Positions 11,681 through 23,945 of a stretch of DNA of 64,000 bases are shown here, piece by piece. The stretch spans positions 12,263,501 through 12,327,500 of the forward strand of contig JAILWY010000010.1 in the NCBI GenBank assembly GCA_022113835.1, in the 5' to 3' direction. Position numbers and translations under genes: made by a program. The notes beneath the pieces are model-generated. The model had not been told where the DNA came from. It saw only the letters and a program-made list of their open reading frames with translations, and did not search any database. The stretch's first letter is position 1, and every line of letters begins with the position of its first letter. This DNA is from Atopsyche davidsoni. Its lineage: Eukaryota; Arthropoda; Insecta; Trichoptera; Hydrobiosidae.

Positions 11681-13995
11681 ATGATCCTTTTAGAAATATT
11701 TCTGTGTAATATAAATTTAAAAAAAACATTGTGTTGTATAGAGGAAAATCATGAAACATGTGTTGAGTTTAAATTTCTGGAAAGTATTAATTTTGAGCTA
11801 TCCCATAAAAATACCTCGAAGCATTATAAGAATGCTCCTGTTATAGCTATTAACAGAGGGAAATCTTGTTTACTCTCTTTAAACGAAGCAGAAGAAAAAA
11901 TTGCAGCAGAGGCATTTATAATACTTGTTGATGTTTGGCAGAAATTATCTTGTTCGTGCTTACCATCAAAATTTGCTCTCGGATCAGCCTCTGTAAACAT
12001 TACTTCGGAATATAATTTGCTGGCCACTGAAGGTTCAAAGTTACAAAACTCTTATCCATTTTTTAACCCTGAAAATGAAGAAGTTGGATCATTGGACTTA
12101 ATAATCAGGATAGCTAATTTAGAAAAAATGCTCATTACTGAAATGCCCACAGAATGTGGTACAGAAGCTGCATGGCAGCAAGATATTGAAAATGCAACAT
12201 GTAATTTGAATAGAAATGAAAATATAGAGCCTACAAAAGGTAACCTGGGTACTGGGCATGCTTGCGACCCACTCAAGCAACTCCGTGATATTAATGAAAC
12301 ATGCTATTGTGCAGGCAATGACAATGTAGAAGGTAGATAAATAATATACTTAACCTTTTTATCTATTTAATCTAAAATGTCTAGTCAATTGCATTCAAAC
12401 AATTAATTTACATAATATCTTTCAAGCTCTAATGTCTTATACATATTTTAATATTAACTCAGTTAATTAAAAATGCTTAAACTGTAAAAAAATACGAATT
12501 GATATTTCTGAAAGAAAGTTTTGTGAGATGTCTCCAAAACCTTATATATTAGGTAGTCCTATGATAGTATTTTGGGTTTTAGTAAGTATAATGTAGTGTT
12601 TTTGTTGATATAAGCAATCATTATTGGTAATTAATGATTTTAAGGGTTGGGTCATTAGTTTTGGTTTTAATTCACTTCACAATAACTTGATATTTATATG
12701 TCTTGGTAAACACTTTATAAAAGTTGGTAGATAGATACAGATCTGTCTTTCAGAATGTAAGTTTACATCAATTGTACTTCATCATCATATAAACTCACTT
12801 ATTCTTAAATATTATAAGCTAATTTTATTTGCAATACCTTATTCTAATTGTAATTGTGAGTAACTGAATTCTCATTGTATTAAATTGAGTCCCAATTATC
12901 CTGTTTGTAGTCTTCCTAATAAAAAAGAATGTATATATATTATTATATTTAGACCCAACACCGAGAAATTGTCATTGACTAGAACCAGCAACCCCCATAT
13001 CAAGTTAAAATTAAACACTAAAGATAAGTATATTGGGCATTTTAAAACTGTGATATCTACTGCTTGAGTCCTTGCGACAATATGGGCGATAAGTTATACG
13101 TGCTGACCATCAGCCTGGTCCATATAACACAGCCATGGGCCATAGACCTCACAGATAATATTGATATAAAATAAAAGATTGCAAAATAGTAAAGATTGGT
13201 CATACTGCAGCTAACTGTGTGATGGCAAATTTAACTTATTTGGATGCTTGGAAATAACATCAGTTTTTTTTTTCAAAAGTTTTGACATCACAACTCAGAC
13301 CACCTATTTTCAACAATTCAGCCTTCTTTTTTCTTTTGACCGATGCTTACCAGTATTTTTTCTTTGTGATTTTAGATATAAGTGGTATTCCTGAGTATGA
13401 AGAAATAGGTGCAACACTCAACGGTAATCAAATTAAAATAAGAGTTCCAAAAAATAAAAATAATGCTAAGGCAAATTATACTCCATCAGATAATCAAAAC
13501 TTTAAGTTAAATGATAAGAAAACAGGCCTTTTTTTAAATGTAACGGAGGATTATGCAAAGCAAGGTGTTGCTGTGCCATATGCCACAGAACTAGCTTACA
13601 GTGGTTATAATCCCGATAGACCCACGCTCACAATAGCACCTAATAATGTACCACCTGGAGTAGAGGCTCTAAAGCTTGTGCACCCAAATAAGGATGTTTT
13701 CCAACTACGAATAAATAAGAAGTCAAATAGGGGTAGTGGTAATCCTGACTTGGAGCTTGAGCTGGTTACTCCCAAAGGGCCGGAGAAAAAACCGCCTCCT
13801 ATGTCCCAGACTGTGGACACACAGTATGACACTTTGGATATTATTCCATCTAAGCCTGTAGTTGTAGAGCCGGAGCCGAAGCCGGAGTCAGTGACAGTGC
13901 TCCAAGAAGAACCAAAGAAACAAGAAAAACCCAAGGCCGATAAAAAAGGGGGAAAAAAAGATGCTAAAGGAGGGAGCGGTAAGAAAAAGAAATAG
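11681..13995 (+). CDS. Two-exon gene: C2-like domain protein with lysine-rich tail, function unknown
   Basis: Exons 11681-12332 and 13376-13995 join at a GT-AG intron (phase 1, GAA-G|AT-ATA) to give 423 aa. I take ATG 11681 as the start; the upstream frame only adds a TTG codon. Residues 1-140 look like a degenerate C2 domain: a beta-strand-like start MILLEIFLCNINL, then GKSCLLSL, then ALGSASVNITSEYNLLA and VGSLDLIIRIANLEK, the usual last strands of a C2 fold. Exon 2 is mostly disordered: Asn-rich, then Pro/Glu-rich, ending in a strongly basic KKGGKKDAKGGSGKKKK tail. AATAAA signals follow at 14130 and 14156. The arrangement resembles C2CD6/ALS2CR11-like and other uncharacterised animal proteins, but I cannot name an orthologue. 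Role and location are unknown; the basic tail could contact nucleic acid, microtubules or acidic membranes. Confidence 0.75.
12333..13375 (+). other. Intron of the C2-like gene
   Basis: The donor is GAAG|gtagat and the acceptor is tttttag|ATATAAG preceded by a pyrimidine-rich tract. No gene or clear repeat was seen within it. Confidence 0.65.
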
Positions 13996-14129
13996 AATTA
14001 TGAAGTGAATAATGTCAATGAAAACATTATTTTTGGATTAAATTAATATTTGATAATTATATTTTGTTATATAATTTTATTTTATATTTATAATTTGTAT
14101 GGTTATTATTTTAATTATAAATTATAATT

Positions 14130-14161
14130 AATAAATTATTTTAATTATGGACTTAAATAAA
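14130..14161 (+). terminator. Polyadenylation signals of the C2-like gene
   Basis: AATAAA hexamers occur at 14130-14135 and 14156-14161, 135-166 bases after the stop codon, in AT-rich 3' flank. Confidence 0.5.
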
Positions 14162-14216
14162 AAACAATGAAATGAAATTTTTATTCAGTATTTTTTAAAT
14201 TCAGATGCAAATAAAT

Positions 14217-14346
14217 CTGGCAAGTTGGCGAAACTAGTAGCGTCGAAAAATAAAAGTTGGAACAATACTTAAGAGAAAACTTTAGGTTCAAACATACACG
14301 CACGCACACACAAACACACGCACACACACACACATGTGTTTGTGTG

Positions 14347-14423
<77 letters not shown>

Positions 14424-14425
14424 CT
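14217..14425. repeat. MITE-like repeat fragment followed by (CA)n/(TA)n microsatellite
   Basis: The segment gttggcgaaactagtagc followed by tcgaaaaataaaagttgg (14224-14262) recurs at 15634-15665 and in both orientations at 27304-27420. It is followed by a (CA)n run (14292-14332) and about 38 TA units (14349-14420). Ile/Tyr-rich open frames over it are artefacts. Confidence 0.7.
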
Positions 14426-14654
14426 TTTAATAAAAAAAATAATCGGCTTATTCCCAAAAGTAGTAGTTTCTTCGAAAACCCTGTGTGCCCTGTCAGTCAA
14501 CAAATTTCATACAAATCTCACAAAAGTTAGTCTTGGATATGCTATTATTTTTAATTTGTTTTTTAAGAAAAAAATGACACAATTTGACTATGACAAAACA
14601 AACAAACTTAAAACTAACAAAACAATTTAAATGAATTAAAAATATATATCTCTT

Positions 14655-15248
14655 AGAGGCGGACTTGGTACTTTGTAACCACCCGATGATTAGGACGTAC
14701 CTATCCTGCGTCTCCTACTTACGGCTTACATGTGTAGAGCAAGAGCCAATCGATATGTTTAAGTCCTCAGCAACTTATCTAAGAGTGACTCGACGGTTGG
14801 CCAATACTATTTTCTTCGCTTCATCAATGTTTTCGTCAGTTGTTGACGTGCTCGGGCGTCCGGCACGCTCTTCGTCGTTCACATCTTCTCGGCCCTCTGA
14901 GAACAATTTGTACCACCGATAAGCGTTGCTTCGATACAAGGTGGCTTCACCATATGCTACATTCAACATTCGGTATGCGTCCACGCACTTAATTTTGTTT
15001 TTCACACAAAATTTTGTACAGATTCTTTGTTCCATTTTTTGGAATGGGCAAAAATCGAAGACGAGTCAAAACACGTGCAAGAAAAGCAGCTGTCAATAAT
15101 TAGCTGAACATCCACAAAGGCTGAAGTTGTCAGTATAAATGAAAACATGAGTAACAACATGATGCCACAAAAAAAATCGTAAATTGAATATAAGTAACTC
15201 GTGAAAATTTAAAATTTGCCATAGTATTTGAACAGCCCTCGTATTTTG
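14655..15248 (-). pseudogene. mariner-family transposase N-terminal remnant
   Basis: The minus-strand frame 15035-14775 encodes 86 aa starting MEQRICTKFCVKNKIKC and containing GREDVNDEERAGRPST and TDENIDEAKKIVLANRRVTLR in sequence. This is the standard N-terminal helix-turn-helix region and linker of mariner transposases. After a stop the second HTH continues as VAEDLNISIGS, then coding capacity is lost and the DDD catalytic domain is absent. Upstream, at 15220-15247, the minus strand reads cgagggctgttcaaatact, which looks like the element's outer terminal inverted repeat. No matching second end was identified, so this is an internally or 3'-deleted, inactive copy. Confidence 0.8.
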
Positions 15249-16259
15249 GTGCTTATGTATTTCAGGTCTAGGGATGAAGTACAATTATCATCTCAACATT
15301 TGTGTAAGCATAATATTCAGACAGTGTAAACATCTTATCAAAACCTGAACTTGAAAACAAACGAGCTTCATAAAATATTTTAACACGAATCCACCTCGAA
15401 CTATCGATTGAAGTGTTTGGGACGAGGACAGCATATTTGGGCAAGTGTTGATTTCCGCATTTGTCCCTTTTCATACAGTCTTTCTGTGACATGTAGGCTG
15501 TAGGGTGTTCACTAAATATTTTATTTTCCGATTTTACAAACTTTGCGGTTTAAGAACATATGGCAGTCAGACTTGGCCTTCAGTAAACCATGATTCAGAT
15601 TCAGAAACTTCGTTTGAAAATGACAATGAGATATGTTGGCGAAACTACTCACAATAAAAAAATGGAAAAAATAATTTTTCTTAAAATACTCGTGTATATA
15701 TATATATATTCCTACAAAGTACTTTCGGTTAAATTTTTTGAATTAATCCTTATTATAACCCCCATTTAAAATTATTACAGTTGTATTGACATACTTCCTT
15801 GCTTATAGTATAAGTTAATTCAAAGTCAATTATTTTTTAGGTTTAAAATGTATGCTATAAATGTGTAATCCTCATTTTGAGCCCATAGAGGTTTATTGTT
15901 GAACACACATGAAACGACGAGAAACAACATGAAAAAATTTTTACGACACTTGTAGCATCCTGTGGATCGAGGGTTATTCTCACTGTTTCACGTTTGAATC
16001 GTTAATGAATTTAACATGTTATCGTTATTTAAAAAAAATTAAAAGCTTACTATATTAAGAATCGTAAAGTTCATTGGATTTGTAGGTAGGTACTTGTTGA
16101 GCTTTCGGGCGAGTCACTGGGGAGAGACGCCCGCGGTCTCAGATGCAATATTTCTTCTTCAGCTAAATTAACCGGGATTGCTAAAGTATACAAACACCGC
16201 TTGTTGTTAAAATTAGAGCTACCCACTGCAGACAGGTAATTGCATCATTCGGGTTTTGG
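15249..16259. other. Non-coding stretch between the mariner remnant and the GC-rich island
   Basis: A partial copy of the gttggcgaaac repeat is at 15634-15665, next to a short (TA)n at 15695-15709. No gene is supported; the short open frames lack domains. Confidence 0.5.
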
Positions 16260-16440
16260 GTTAGGCTGTGCTTGCCGCCAGTCGGTACCGCCGCGCGGTG
16301 CGGCACTGCGACTAGCGGCACTGCGGCACTGCGGCATGGGCTAGACCCGCAGTCCACGGACCGTCGTCCGCCAGTCTCCCCGCAGCGGTCGCCGAGCGAG
16401 CTGTCCTAGCGCCAGTCGCCCGCAGTCAGCCACGTGCGCG
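16260..16440 (+). promoter_or_regulatory. GC-rich island, candidate non-coding first exon with strong splice donor
   Basis: An abrupt switch from AT-rich DNA to a GC- and CpG-rich block includes a small tandem repeat of cggcactg (about 16298-16336). The block ends at gcgcg|gtgagtcc, a near-ideal 5' splice site at 16441, with a CACGTG E-box just before it (16432-16437). No long open frame with a start codon crosses it. This is the pattern of a TSS/5'-UTR exon of a plus-strand gene. The next plus-strand gene is the SLC36-type transporter, whose first coding exon (41890-41931) has a splice acceptor and so needs an upstream non-coding exon. The link is inference; some other gene or an unseen transcript is possible. 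Confidence 0.4.
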
Positions 16441-16599
16441 GTGAGTCCTCCCTTGGATTTTGCACTGAAATAACTTACTCGCGAGATACCCGTAAAAATA
16501 CACCGCACTTCAATCGAGAAGGTGTTGCGATGTCGCTTTTGAGCACGTGTTTTGGCACCGATTGCGCAGTTTTTTTAATTGAACATTTCGCCGAGGTTA

Positions 16600-17010
16600 G
16601 GAATCGATAAGGATATTTTATTTCTCATCTGTCACTATTCGGGAACGACGCGCTGACCCTCGGTCCGTCGAGACTTTCGGCGGGCCTTTGGGTTGACATC
16701 GCTCGAGCGAAGCCTCCGCAGCTCGCCTCTGAACGGCCGAGTTTCAGTAGACAGGCCAGTTCATCGTATGGGCGCCACGCCACTGAATTGCATACGGTGC
16801 GTTGACATTCGTGGACAGATTTGGGCTTTCGAGCGCGACATTTGGTGAGTTTATTCACCAGTCAGTGGCCACCTTTATTTTGCCGGGGTCCACTACGACC
16901 GGCTGTCGAGCCGAACCCATCGTGTCCTGCGAGACCGTAGAATACAAGAGACGTGGGCGGGACGCACTCAGAATAATAAATATTTCTGCATCGAACTTAA
17001 GCTGTATTCG
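16600..17010. promoter_or_regulatory. GC-rich, CpG-containing segment downstream of candidate first exon
   Basis: Composition is elevated relative to flanks (many CG and GC dinucleotides, few A/T runs). No domain is recognisable in the 70-77 aa open frames on either strand. It could be intronic enhancer or alternative promoter sequence. Confidence 0.25.
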
Positions 17011-17399
17011 TTAAACTCACGTTTTCTTGCAACGGACTTTTTTCATTTATCAAATTTTACTACTGATAGATTATTTATTTAACTCTGGGAAAATGCACAT
17101 AACTTACGAAAGCACAACTTATACAACAGGCACTCGAATTTCCAATAAAGGTATTATTCATTTATATGTATATTAATGATAAATACATGGCAGGTACATT
17201 TAGTTTGTATGTTAAATTAAATAAAAAGAACATGTTTATTAAACTGTAGTCTTAAATATATAAATATACTCTCCTGCAATAGTGTAGGATTCGTATCCAT
17301 CGCGGTTGGCCCTTTATTATATTTCTGACTGGATGTTTAGCGCTTTAGAATTTCATTCAACACTTAGGTATGTTGTTTCATCCGAAATAAAGATTATTT

Positions 17400-17640
17400 T
17401 AGTCCCACATGTGCCGCGCGAGTGGGCACTGGACGCCCGGCCCGCGAGCCTGAGCTCACACGTGCTAATGTTGCGTGAGACGGCGCCGCGTGCGAGGGAA
17501 ATGGTTCTGCGCTCCCTTCCCCCGGGACGGCAGGTAGCGGCCGCCGTGCCCCTGCAGCCCCTGCAGCCCCTGCAGCCCCTCGCCTCGGATGCCTACCTTT
17601 ACAAATCTAGTCGCACATTATGCATTCCCATCGACTGCGC
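17400..17640. promoter_or_regulatory. GC-rich island with ctgcagccc tandem repeat
   Basis: A GC-rich block in AT-rich surroundings contains three to four copies of the 9-mer cctgcagcc (17548-17580). A 119-aa open frame covers it but has no domain, low-complexity content and no splice context, so I do not call it coding. Confidence 0.25.
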
Positions 17641-18607
17641 GAAAAGCACTGCAACATGCAACTGAAGCTCCGCTCGAATACTTTCAAAAGCACTTTGTAC
17701 CCATCTAAAAGTTGTTCACCTTTAAGTTTCCTTATTATTGTATCATCTTCAGGGAACATAGTTAACCGCTAAGATATTTAACGTTGTTACCTGTTTTTAA
17801 ATTATGAAGCGTTTAAGTCATATTTTTCTCTATTATGAAACATTCAGTTAATTCGTGCAGTCATTGTAAACTTGAACGTAATATCCATATATACTGGTCC
17901 GATAGTATTATCACTCATCTGATAAGCCAACGCCGATATCGAGGCGATATTGGAGTTTGTAAAGGTCGTATCATTATAAGAAAATAATGCAAGCAATATG
18001 ACGACAGCAATGTGGACATAATTCCGTTCGAGAACCAACAACTGCAAGGGAAAGGATTAGGAGGGAGGGGAAGCACTTAATTTATATAAATTCTAGGAAA
18101 CTTATGACAATGTTTAAAAAACACGAAAGAAAAAATATTAATAAAGTATTGTAAGTTTAGAGTTTATTGTAAGACTAGAGTCAATAAACAGAGCTTGGAA
18201 AAGCGGCAGGCCTAATAATTATCCTATATATAATAGTAAAACATAGCCAGAAAACCTTGAAATTTTGATTGATTTATTGATAACTGATAGCACAGATTTT
18301 TAATTAATTCTAGATAATGCATGTTTTCTATTTAATTATAATTATGAATATTTTGAATAATACACCATAATTTGAGTAGCGATTGGTTGAAAAATCAGTA
18401 AGTACCTTCCAATAAAAAAATCAAGATTTATTTCATTTCGTTTGCCCAAGTTTTTGTTTTTATAGCAATGATGTTGTTCTTATATTTTATATATCATATC
18501 CATAAGCACAAGTTCCCAGTCCTGAAATTTGAATTTAGCTTTTTTATTAAAAAAATACCTGGAGATCTGGGAGGAAAAACAAGATAAAATTATTGAAATA
18601 TGCTAAG

Positions 18608-18773
18608 TAAAGGCCTCTACACACGTAGCAACAAATCGCGCCAGCAGCATGCAGTTAGCCAATAGCGTCCTACATTTTAGACAAAACCATAAAAAAACAC
18701 CTAAAATAAAGGGACACTATTGGCTAGCTGCAAGTTGATGGCGTGATTTGTTGCTACGTGTATAGAGGGCTTA
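18608..18773. mobile_element. Palindromic MITE (cctctacacacgtagc family), copy 1
   Basis: The left end gcctctacacacgtagcaac and the right end, whose reverse complement is gccctctatacacgtagcaa, form an inverted repeat of about 55 bp. The arms continue through caaatcgcgcc and agccaatagcgtcc. The flanks resemble TTAA/TTA, the target type of PIF/Harbinger (TTA) or piggyBac (TTAA) MITEs. It encodes no protein. Confidence 0.75.
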
Positions 18774-20520
18774 AGTAGCCCATTGATGAGAAGAACAATA
18801 AAAAAAAATTGGCAAAATACAACGATTGTGTTATTTTTTTCACGTGTCATTACCTTTCTTGGTATGAGTGCTGCCAAGTTTGAAAAAAATAAATTCACTG
18901 AGGTTTCATTTGAGTTTCGTTTATAAAATAACCAAAAACTAATAAATAGCACACAAATTATTCCCCAAAAGATTATCACATCGCGGGGAGAGACACCCCT
19001 GCGATGTTATTTTGTTGAGAACATTTATTTATTTAGTCCATAGGCCACAGGTTTGCACGTTATCGTCGTCTCCTCATATTTATGAAATAGAGTTATAATG
19101 ATTCAACAACAAAAGAAAGTGGTCGAGGAGACTAGTAGAGCTGCTATTTTGACTAGAGAAAACCTACTAGACACGTAATGGTGACTGGTATATTCGGAAA
19201 CCGGTTTAGTTACAAAAAAAACACGCCAACTTTTGGCGCAGCCGCAAACCTCAAATTTGTTTTGAATGAAAACAGTATCCATGAGACCACCACGACAACA
19301 ATAAAGCCGCAGCATTGTGGAGAACGCAGAGAATCGCGTGTGAAATAAAGATGGTTGTGTTGGGGGCCAGAGTGAAAAAGTGTCGTCTCTCCGACTAGAC
19401 GTTGAATATGATCAGGCATCCTGAATATTTGCATTCGTAGGTCTGCCGGTTCTAGTTTATTCAGTTGCTGGGTTGACAAGTAACGCACATATTGATGATC
19501 ATTATTTTGAATAACGCTTTATATGCACATAATCTTACGTTTCTGAATGTTGCTGTATGGTGTCTAAGAGAATTAACCAAAAACTTGTTTGTGAAAACAA
19601 GGTATTGATATTTGTGTGTATTACGGATAGTTAGTTATACACAAAACACACTATCCTCCGAAAAGGGGAGAACGAGTGTGAATACTAAAAAATATTGGTT
19701 TTTATATTTAAAAATATCTAGCAAAAAATAAAGATGATTTGATTACACAATTGCATTGAAGCTTCTTTAAAAAAAACTGTTTTCGTTGAGCATACTCGCT
19801 AAAGAGACTACTGCATTTTTCTTTGTTAAATGAACACGTTTCAAAGACGTTGTCAGCCTGAAAAATTGATTATTTTTTTTTTACAAAAATACATTTTCAC
19901 AAACAACCAAACACTAATTGGTTTTTCCTCATATTTTTTTATTTAGCATGAGTTTTCAAAAAAAATTCCTGAATATATCGGTTGTTTTATTTAGTATAAT
20001 GTGGTTGCTTGTGAACCAGCCCTGTCCTATCACTTGTATGTTATCGGCTGCTGATTTGAAACGTCGAAACATACGAATATGAACAGAACCATAACACCTA
20101 AGTTCTAACCCTACGTTTATTTTTAAAAAGGGTCACGACCCTCTTCAGAAGTAAATTTAGATTGGTTTCTTGAAATAAATGTGATTGCTATCGGACCGCC
20201 CCTATACCGCAAGTGGTATTCCAAGAAAATAATCACTTTTACTTGGAATATCGTGGGGGTGTGTACCGCTTTCCTGGCTTAATAATATTGCAAAACAATC
20301 GCCCATGAAGTAGATTAAGCCCGACCGCCGGCTGTGTAATTTCCACCTTGTATCGTTCTTAAGGACGCGTTTTCGGGTAAATAATAATTCAGATCTGAAC
20401 TTACAAGCTTTAATTTTCATTGAGATGATCCACTGGCTGGCTATCCATGGCAATGCATTTTCTGAAACAAAAATGTCACAACATGATAATAAATTGTCCT
20501 GACATGAATGAAAATAGGAT

Positions 20521-20614
20521 ATTATTGGCTAGAGAAGCCGACGTAGAGAAGAAGAAAAAAATGGCATAAAAATTATTTGTTGCGATCACTTGCTGCGTGT
20601 GTAGAGCGCTTTAG
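20521..20614. mobile_element. Decayed partial copy of the cctctacacacgtagc MITE family
   Basis: Both attattggctag and the outer end ttgctgcgtgtgtagagcgc are present, matching the right arm of the copies at 18608 and 26531, but the left arm is not recognisable. Confidence 0.45.
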
Positions 20615-22616
20615 ATTTACTAGACGCTGTTCAAAGTGAAATAGCTATTTTTGTGTAAATGGGTTGACTTGCGCTCTTTCGAGGATTTTTTAAAATTTAA
20701 TTAATGTTTCCGAGTTTGAGTACATAAAATAAACATTATTTAAGTTGAATTCAAAAATTATTTTTTAAAAACTATGTTATTGCTTTATTTTATTTTATAT
20801 TTTTAAAACAATTATAATGTTAATTTGTACATGTGCGGAACGTATATAAACAAACTATACAATCTAGTAGCATCAATGAATAATTTATGTCAAAAAGTTT
20901 GGTAACAGAGTCATGTTAGTCATGACACATCGTATGCGTAAAACGGAATATTTCAATATACTGTTGGTTGTTCGTGTAGGCATATCACAATTTATTTAAT
21001 TTATTTCAAATTAAAAGCATCGGTAAAAGTAGTGATTTTATGGAAATTGAATCGGATTTGGCGGATTGTACATGAATTAATTATTATCGGTATCTCAGAA
21101 ACTATTGAGAACGGGAGGGCTGTTATATATTTTTAGAGTGTTTTTGAATTAATGGCACCCCATCTCCTCTTTTTAACAAAACCATGAGTGTTTTTTTTAA
21201 TAATTATTATTATCTCCAAGTTAGGTTAGGTTTCCAAGTTAACAGTACGAGGGCCTTGTAGCGAAAAATCCGTTTGAATCGTTATGTCTAATGGTGGTGC
21301 TTCAGAAGTCACACAGGCCAAGCGTGGCCGGCTGCCCGTCGCTGCATCCTCATTACGAAGAACGATAATTACTGGTTGGCCACCATAATGCCTCGACACA
21401 TGTTTTATTGCCATATTTGTTTTATTTACACGTACCAGACTTCCTCAACATATTTTTTTTTTATCAATATTCACTTTGCCCCTATGTAAAACTAAAAAAA
21501 AAGATATAAATGTATGCTTGGCGATGCTTCCAGTAGTCCGTGCTACTAAACCCCTCGAAACAACTTGCAACCGATTTGCAATTGGCCAATAGCATCCAAA
21601 TGTTTAAACATACCTTGGCGTTGGACTCGCTGTAGCAGAGGTCAAAGATATTTATGATTTGATATCTGTCGGTGAATGATGCTTTCCTGTATGCTTTTTA
21701 TACGCTCAGAAATTGCTATTTAAAGCTGCAGTTTCAAGCGCAATTAGCGAGTATGTTGTGTGCCAGTCCTGATTCACCATCTTTGCTCGTGAGCTTTTGT
21801 TGAATGTAATAATAGCACAATTTATGTCGTATGTTTTTGGCGTGCAGTCCATAGAAGCAGAAAAGCATCGTTTGTCCTATATTAATGTTAAAACAATTCT
21901 ACACAAATATGTTTTTGAGCAAGCTTGTACTCAAGCGTTCGTAATTTCAGATTTTACACATTCATAAACTATCGTTTATGCGCCCTACTTGTAGCCAATA
22001 TATATAGTAAAAGCATTTTGCGAGCTAAATGACCGAACAAAATATACTAACACTAATTTTGATGGCATTTTTGACTCACATTTTGGTTGTCAAGCAGTGA
22101 TGATTTCTTATCCGTGTCAAATAAAATGTTATTATATCCTGTTAAATGCCATTAATTTTGTTATTGCCTTAAAAGCTAATTATGATAAATATTTTTTCTA
22201 AATATATTTCTTATTGCAATCGGATAGTATATTTCATATTAAAATTTAAAAAAAAATGTTTTGACTTGAGTAATGAATGATCTGCTGTCTACCAACGTCA
22301 TTGTTAGTTGTCCTCTAAATGTTCAATTTATTGTGTATTATATTTGAATGTGTTATATCAACATTTTTATATTTTTGGGATATCGAGTGAATGTTTATCG
22401 TTTTAAATAACAAATTGTTTGTTATAACGTTATTAGTTGGTAGTTTACTGACAGTTATGGCCATTTTGAGAACAAAATAATAAAAAAAACACCTTACTTA
22501 ATCCAAATGACATAATTAAATGTAAAATATTAAATTGTAGTAATTACATTGGTGTAATCTCTATTGGGAACATTGTGACGTTTATGGAACGCTCAAGGCA
22601 TAGATTTTGGTGATCA

Positions 22617-22624
22617 CCTTAGAT
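22617..22624. repeat. Target-site duplication CCTTAGAT, copy 1
   Basis: This is the first of three direct copies of the same 8-mer (22617, 22925, 24382) that separate two adjacent hAT-like elements. Confidence 0.8.
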
Positions 22625-22924
22625 CATAGGCTCCCAACCTTTTATTGACCACCGCCCCCTTGACAATAAAAAAAAATTCTAACGCCCCCCTTTGCGCAAA
22701 ATAACAGTGTTTTTCTGTATATTATTTATTGCTGCCCAGGAAAAAAAAATTTTTTTTCGAGTTTTTTTGATCATTTTCTCGTTTTTTTTGTGAAAAATCT
22801 ACTGCACAAATCAAAAATATTTAAATGCAAAAAGTTCATTAATTTTCTCTTGGACCCGCCACCGCCCCCTTGGAAAGCTCCAGCGCCCACTGTGGGGCGG
22901 TACCGCCCCCGTTGGGAACCTATG
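22625..22924. mobile_element. hAT-like non-autonomous element A (300 bp)
   Basis: The left end CATAGGCTCCCAACC and the reverse complement of the right end, CATAGGTTCCCAACG, are 13/15 identical terminal inverted repeats, each followed by CCGCCCC-type subterminal repeats. The element is flanked by the 8-bp direct repeat CCTTAGAT, and 8-bp duplications are diagnostic of hAT. It has no coding capacity. About 85 bp of its interior (22760-22845) resembles 23400-23483 in the neighbouring element B. Confidence 0.8.
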
Positions 22925-23945
22925 CCTTAGATCGGTGGTCCCCAACCCTGTGCCCGCGGGCGCCATGGCGCCCGCCGACGATTTTACGTGCGCCCGCCGC
23001 TCTCCGACCACAATTAAAAAAATATTTATGTTAAAAAAAAAAATATTAAAAAAAAAAAAAAAAATATTAAAAAAAAAAAAAAAAATTTAGTAATCAAAAA
23101 AAAAAATTAATTAAACAGTGGGCGAAAAATTAGAACGCCATTGGAGTTTGTGGGTTTTGAAAATATTTTCGGTTTAGGACAGGTACCGACGGGCAATAAA
23201 ATTATTTTTGCCGAGCGTCGATGGGACAATAATCTTAATTGGATTTACATATCAGCGTCTGGTTTAGGGCGGCTAGTTACCTGAGCGGGCCAATGTTTAT
23301 GAAATAAACTTTTAATATTCATTATATTTATGCATTTTGAAATAAACAAAATCACACCGACGTACCTTTTGGAGCTTAAGGGCCTAGTCTGCATAATCGA
23401 GTTTTTTTTATCATTTTCTAGTCCGTTTTGCGAAAAATCCATTGCACCAATCGAAAAAATTTAAATGCAAAAAGTTTGATACATTCCTTCTTTCGAATAA
23501 AATATATTTTTATATCTTATAAATTTACTATTAATATGATAAAAAAAAAAAATTCCGATTGTAGGAATTTGGAGATTCATCTGGCCCATTTTACAAGAGT
23601 CCTAAACATTTAAAAGTTTTTTTTTTAATTGAAATTAAAAGATTAAATATAAACCATGTGCGCCATATTATTTAAAAAATTAAAAAAAAAAAAATCATTA
23701 ACAAACTTTGGTTTTGAAAAGTCGTCATTTTATCCAATTTTTCAACATCTTCAAGATTTTATTTTACCCTTAAAATGGACGTTAATTAAATAATAAAAAA
23801 TAGATAAATATAATTTATAGTTTTTTCTCTGTAAAAAAATCAACTTTCGATATAGCAAAATAAAGTGACAATTAAATTAATCAAATGTCCAACTAGGTGT
23901 GCCACAAGTTTCTGGTTTTTTTTTATCAATGAAAAGTGGATAATT

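Larger units (their letters stand above)
17641..22616. other. Gene-poor region
   Basis: No gene could be supported. It contains a MITE at 18611-18772 and a decayed half copy at 20521-20614. Otherwise it holds moderately complex non-coding DNA, including 19080-19490 and 20180-20460, which is less AT-biased than its flanks. Confidence 0.5.

Noticed and set aside
13282..13375. Upstream extension of the C2-like gene's second exon to an ATG at 13282
   Set aside because: The pyrimidine tract and AG at 13374-13375 mark a splice acceptor, and exon 1 joins in phase; the extension is intron sequence.
14269..14630. Ile/Tyr-repeat frames on both strands
   Set aside because: They are translations of the (TA)n/(CA)n microsatellite.
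17306..17665. 119-aa frame with PLQPLQPLQ repeat
   Set aside because: It is low complexity from a 9-bp tandem repeat, with no domain; treated as GC-rich non-coding DNA.
20210..20265. Inverted repeat attccaag...cttggaat as a microRNA hairpin
   Set aside because: The arms are only about 8 bp with a long loop, and no known microRNA seed was recognised.
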